Positions 27,031 to 28,283 of a DNA stretch of 28,283 nt are shown here, in pieces. The notes below the pieces were generated by a model that saw only the letters and a program-made list of their open reading frames with translations, ran no database searches and had not been told where the DNA came from. Every line of letters begins with the position of its first letter. Position 1 is the stretch's first letter. The DNA is from a virus, in the IMG/VR virus record IMGVR_UViG_3300032560_000095, positions 1 through 28,283 of that record, one strand, 5' to 3'. A program made the position numbers and the translations under genes.

Positions 27031-28283
27031 CGAAAAAGGGGTTATTTGGCCCCAATTTCCTGCCAAACTAAAATGCCTATTTGAACCAAAAAACAGCCGT
27101 TATCGTGTTCTTTATGGTGGGCGTGGAGCTGGTAAATCTCATTCTGTAGCTAGGGCATTACTCTGCATAGGTGCAACAAGAACAGTCAGAATCTTATGCG
27201 CTAGGGAGTTTCAGACTTCCATTAAAGACTCAGTTCACAAACTTTTGGTAGATCAAATCTACAATTTAAGGCTTGAAAGCCTATATGAGATTACTCAGAC
27301 CTCAATCAGAGGGGTAAATGGCACAGAGTTTATCTTTGCTGGAATCAAGAACAATATCAACGGCTTAAAGTCTATTGAGGGCATTGATTACTGCTGGGTA
27401 GAGGAAGCAAACAACGTAACAGCAGTTTCTTGGGATATTTTGATCCCTACCATTCGTAAAGAAAATAGCGAAATTTGGATTACTTTTAATCCAGAACTGC
27501 CAACAGATGAAACCTATAAGCGGTTTGTCATTAGTCCTCCTGATAATGCTGTAGTGCAAAAAGTTAACTGGAACGATAACCCTTGGTTTCCTGAAGTATT
27601 GGATATTGAACGAAATACCCTAAGAACTAGGGATTTTGAGGCTTATCAGAACGTATGGGAAGGCTTTACAAGGTCAACCATTGATGGAGCTGTATTTGCT
27701 AAAGAAATGGCTAGAGCAGAGCAAGACCAACGAATAACCAATGTGCCATACGATGCTACTAAGCCAGTAATGGCGGTATTCGATATTGGATGGGCTGATG
27801 CAACTGCGGTTTGGTTTGTTCAATTTGTAGGTATGGAAACCAGGCTAATCCGTTATTTTGAAACAACTCAGACCACAATCAGCGAAATATTGGCTAGGAT
27901 GCAGACATTCGGATATGTCTATGACACCTTATATTTGCCTCATGATGCTCAAAATAAGACTTTGGCAGCTAACGGTAGGAGCCTAGAAGATATTGTTCGC
28001 AACTCAGGCTATAACGTCAGAATTATTGGCAAGGTTCCTATTGCTGATTCAATTAATGCTGCAAGAACCATATTTGGATCATGTTATTTTGACAAAAATA
28101 ATACGGCAGCAGGGCTAGATTGTTTGCGACATTATCGGTACGATGTAGATCCAGACACCAAAGCTTTTAGTCAAAAGCCACTTCATGACAATTATTCGCA
28201 TGGAGCAGATGCTTTTAGGTACATTGGGCTTATGATTCAAGAGAAGAAAGTTGTGAAACGTAAGCCGATGAATTATGATGTGT
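27014..28283 (+). CDS. Large terminase subunit (TerL), 3' end outside the window
   Basis: 423 codons visible, open at the right edge. ATPase motifs: Walker A GGRGAGKS (35-42), Walker B/catalytic acid YCWVEEAN (126-133), motif III WITFNP (155-160). Nuclease motifs: AVFDIGWAD (254-262, Asp257), LPHDAQ (308-313, Asp311) and YSHGADAFRYIG (394-405, Asp399). These are the metal-binding acids of the RNase H-like nuclease. The protein pumps DNA into the capsid and cuts it. Pattern and context fit a terminase of the T4/P22-like large group. The ATG at 27014 overlaps the small-terminase gene by 17 bases; the ribosome-binding site is weak. Genes for portal and coat are expected just past the window. Confidence 0.93.
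   Translation, partial: METKIDEKGVIWPQFPAKLKCLFEPKNSRYRVLYGGRGAGKSHSVARALLCIGATRTVRILCAREFQTSIKDSVHKLLVDQIYNLRLESLYEITQTSIRGVNGTEFIFAGIKNNINGLKSIEGIDYCWVEEANNVTAVSWDILIPTIRKENSEIWITFNPELPTDETYKRFVISPPDNAVVQKVNWNDNPWFPEVLDIERNTLRTRDFEAYQNVWEGFTRSTIDGAVFAKEMARAEQDQRITNVPYDATKPVMAVFDIGWADATAVWFVQFVGMETRLIRYFETTQTTISEILARMQTFGYVYDTLYLPHDAQNKTLAANGRSLEDIVRNSGYNVRIIGKVPIADSINAARTIFGSCYFDKNNTAAGLDCLRHYRYDVDPDTKAFSQKPLHDNYSHGADAFRYIGLMIQEKKVVKRKPMNYDV

Noticed and set aside
1-28283. tRNA genes, CRISPR arrays, insertion sequences, integrase or attachment sites
   Set aside because: No tRNA-like T-arm/acceptor pair, no regularly spaced short repeats, no transposase and no integrase or recombinase of the integrase type was found by eye. 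A computed tRNA scan would settle the first.

Overview
The window is part of the genome of a tailed, short-tailed (podovirus-like) bacteriophage with a Gram-negative host. The phage assignment rests on homologues of the P22 tail accessory proteins gp4 and gp10, three probable ejection proteins, tailspikes, a lysis cassette and a terminase pair. The Gram-negative host follows from the two-part spanin (Rz with an embedded lipoprotein Rz1). The DNA is AT-rich with dense, overlapping genes. The style recalls uncultured freshwater phages, but the host genus cannot be told from the sequence. No integrase, portal or coat gene is present, so the window is an incomplete piece, probably of a genome somewhat larger than 28 kb.

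Layout: (1) 1-7738, receptor-binding region: end of an unknown gene, an 802-aa fibre, a 498-aa protein with a C-terminal S74 self-cleaving chaperone, two pectate-lyase-fold tailspikes and a small protein between them. (2) 7740-15530, neck and ejection genes: gp4-like adaptor carrying an inserted beta domain, a free-standing HNH endonuclease with its own near-consensus promoter, gp10-like protein, a short fibre-like protein, a cupin-like protein and three ejection-type proteins. (3) 15589-16994, lysis: two membrane proteins (holin candidates), Rz, embedded Rz1 in the +1 frame, and a GH19 endolysin. (4) 20920 down to 16983, leftward operon: 16 small genes, most joined by ATGA, GTGA or TAATG overlaps. 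It includes a DUF1071/Sak3-like annealing protein, a YqaJ-type exonuclease and a short SSB-like protein, which together look like a recombination module. Five of its genes are under 60 codons (three membrane micro-proteins, one secreted 48-aa protein, one coiled coil). (5) 20921-21071, a divergent control region with inverted and direct repeats. (6) 21072-25074, rightward early operon: YdaS/Cro-like regulator, DUF1376 protein, C5-cytosine methyltransferase overlapped along its full length by a second ORF, a Mom-like DNA-modification protein and three nuclease-like proteins. (7) 25135-28283: after a strong promoter and a 5' stem-loop come small genes, a GroES-like co-chaperonin, a putative small terminase and the large terminase, which runs off the right end.

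The most unusual item is at 22068-22808. The methyltransferase and a 242-codon ORF in the +1 frame start 4 bases apart (ATGAATG) and end 8 bases apart. The second frame has motifs that resemble an uncharacterised phage protein family, so the locus may encode two proteins. Together with the Mom-like gene it suggests a DNA-modification (anti-restriction) cassette.
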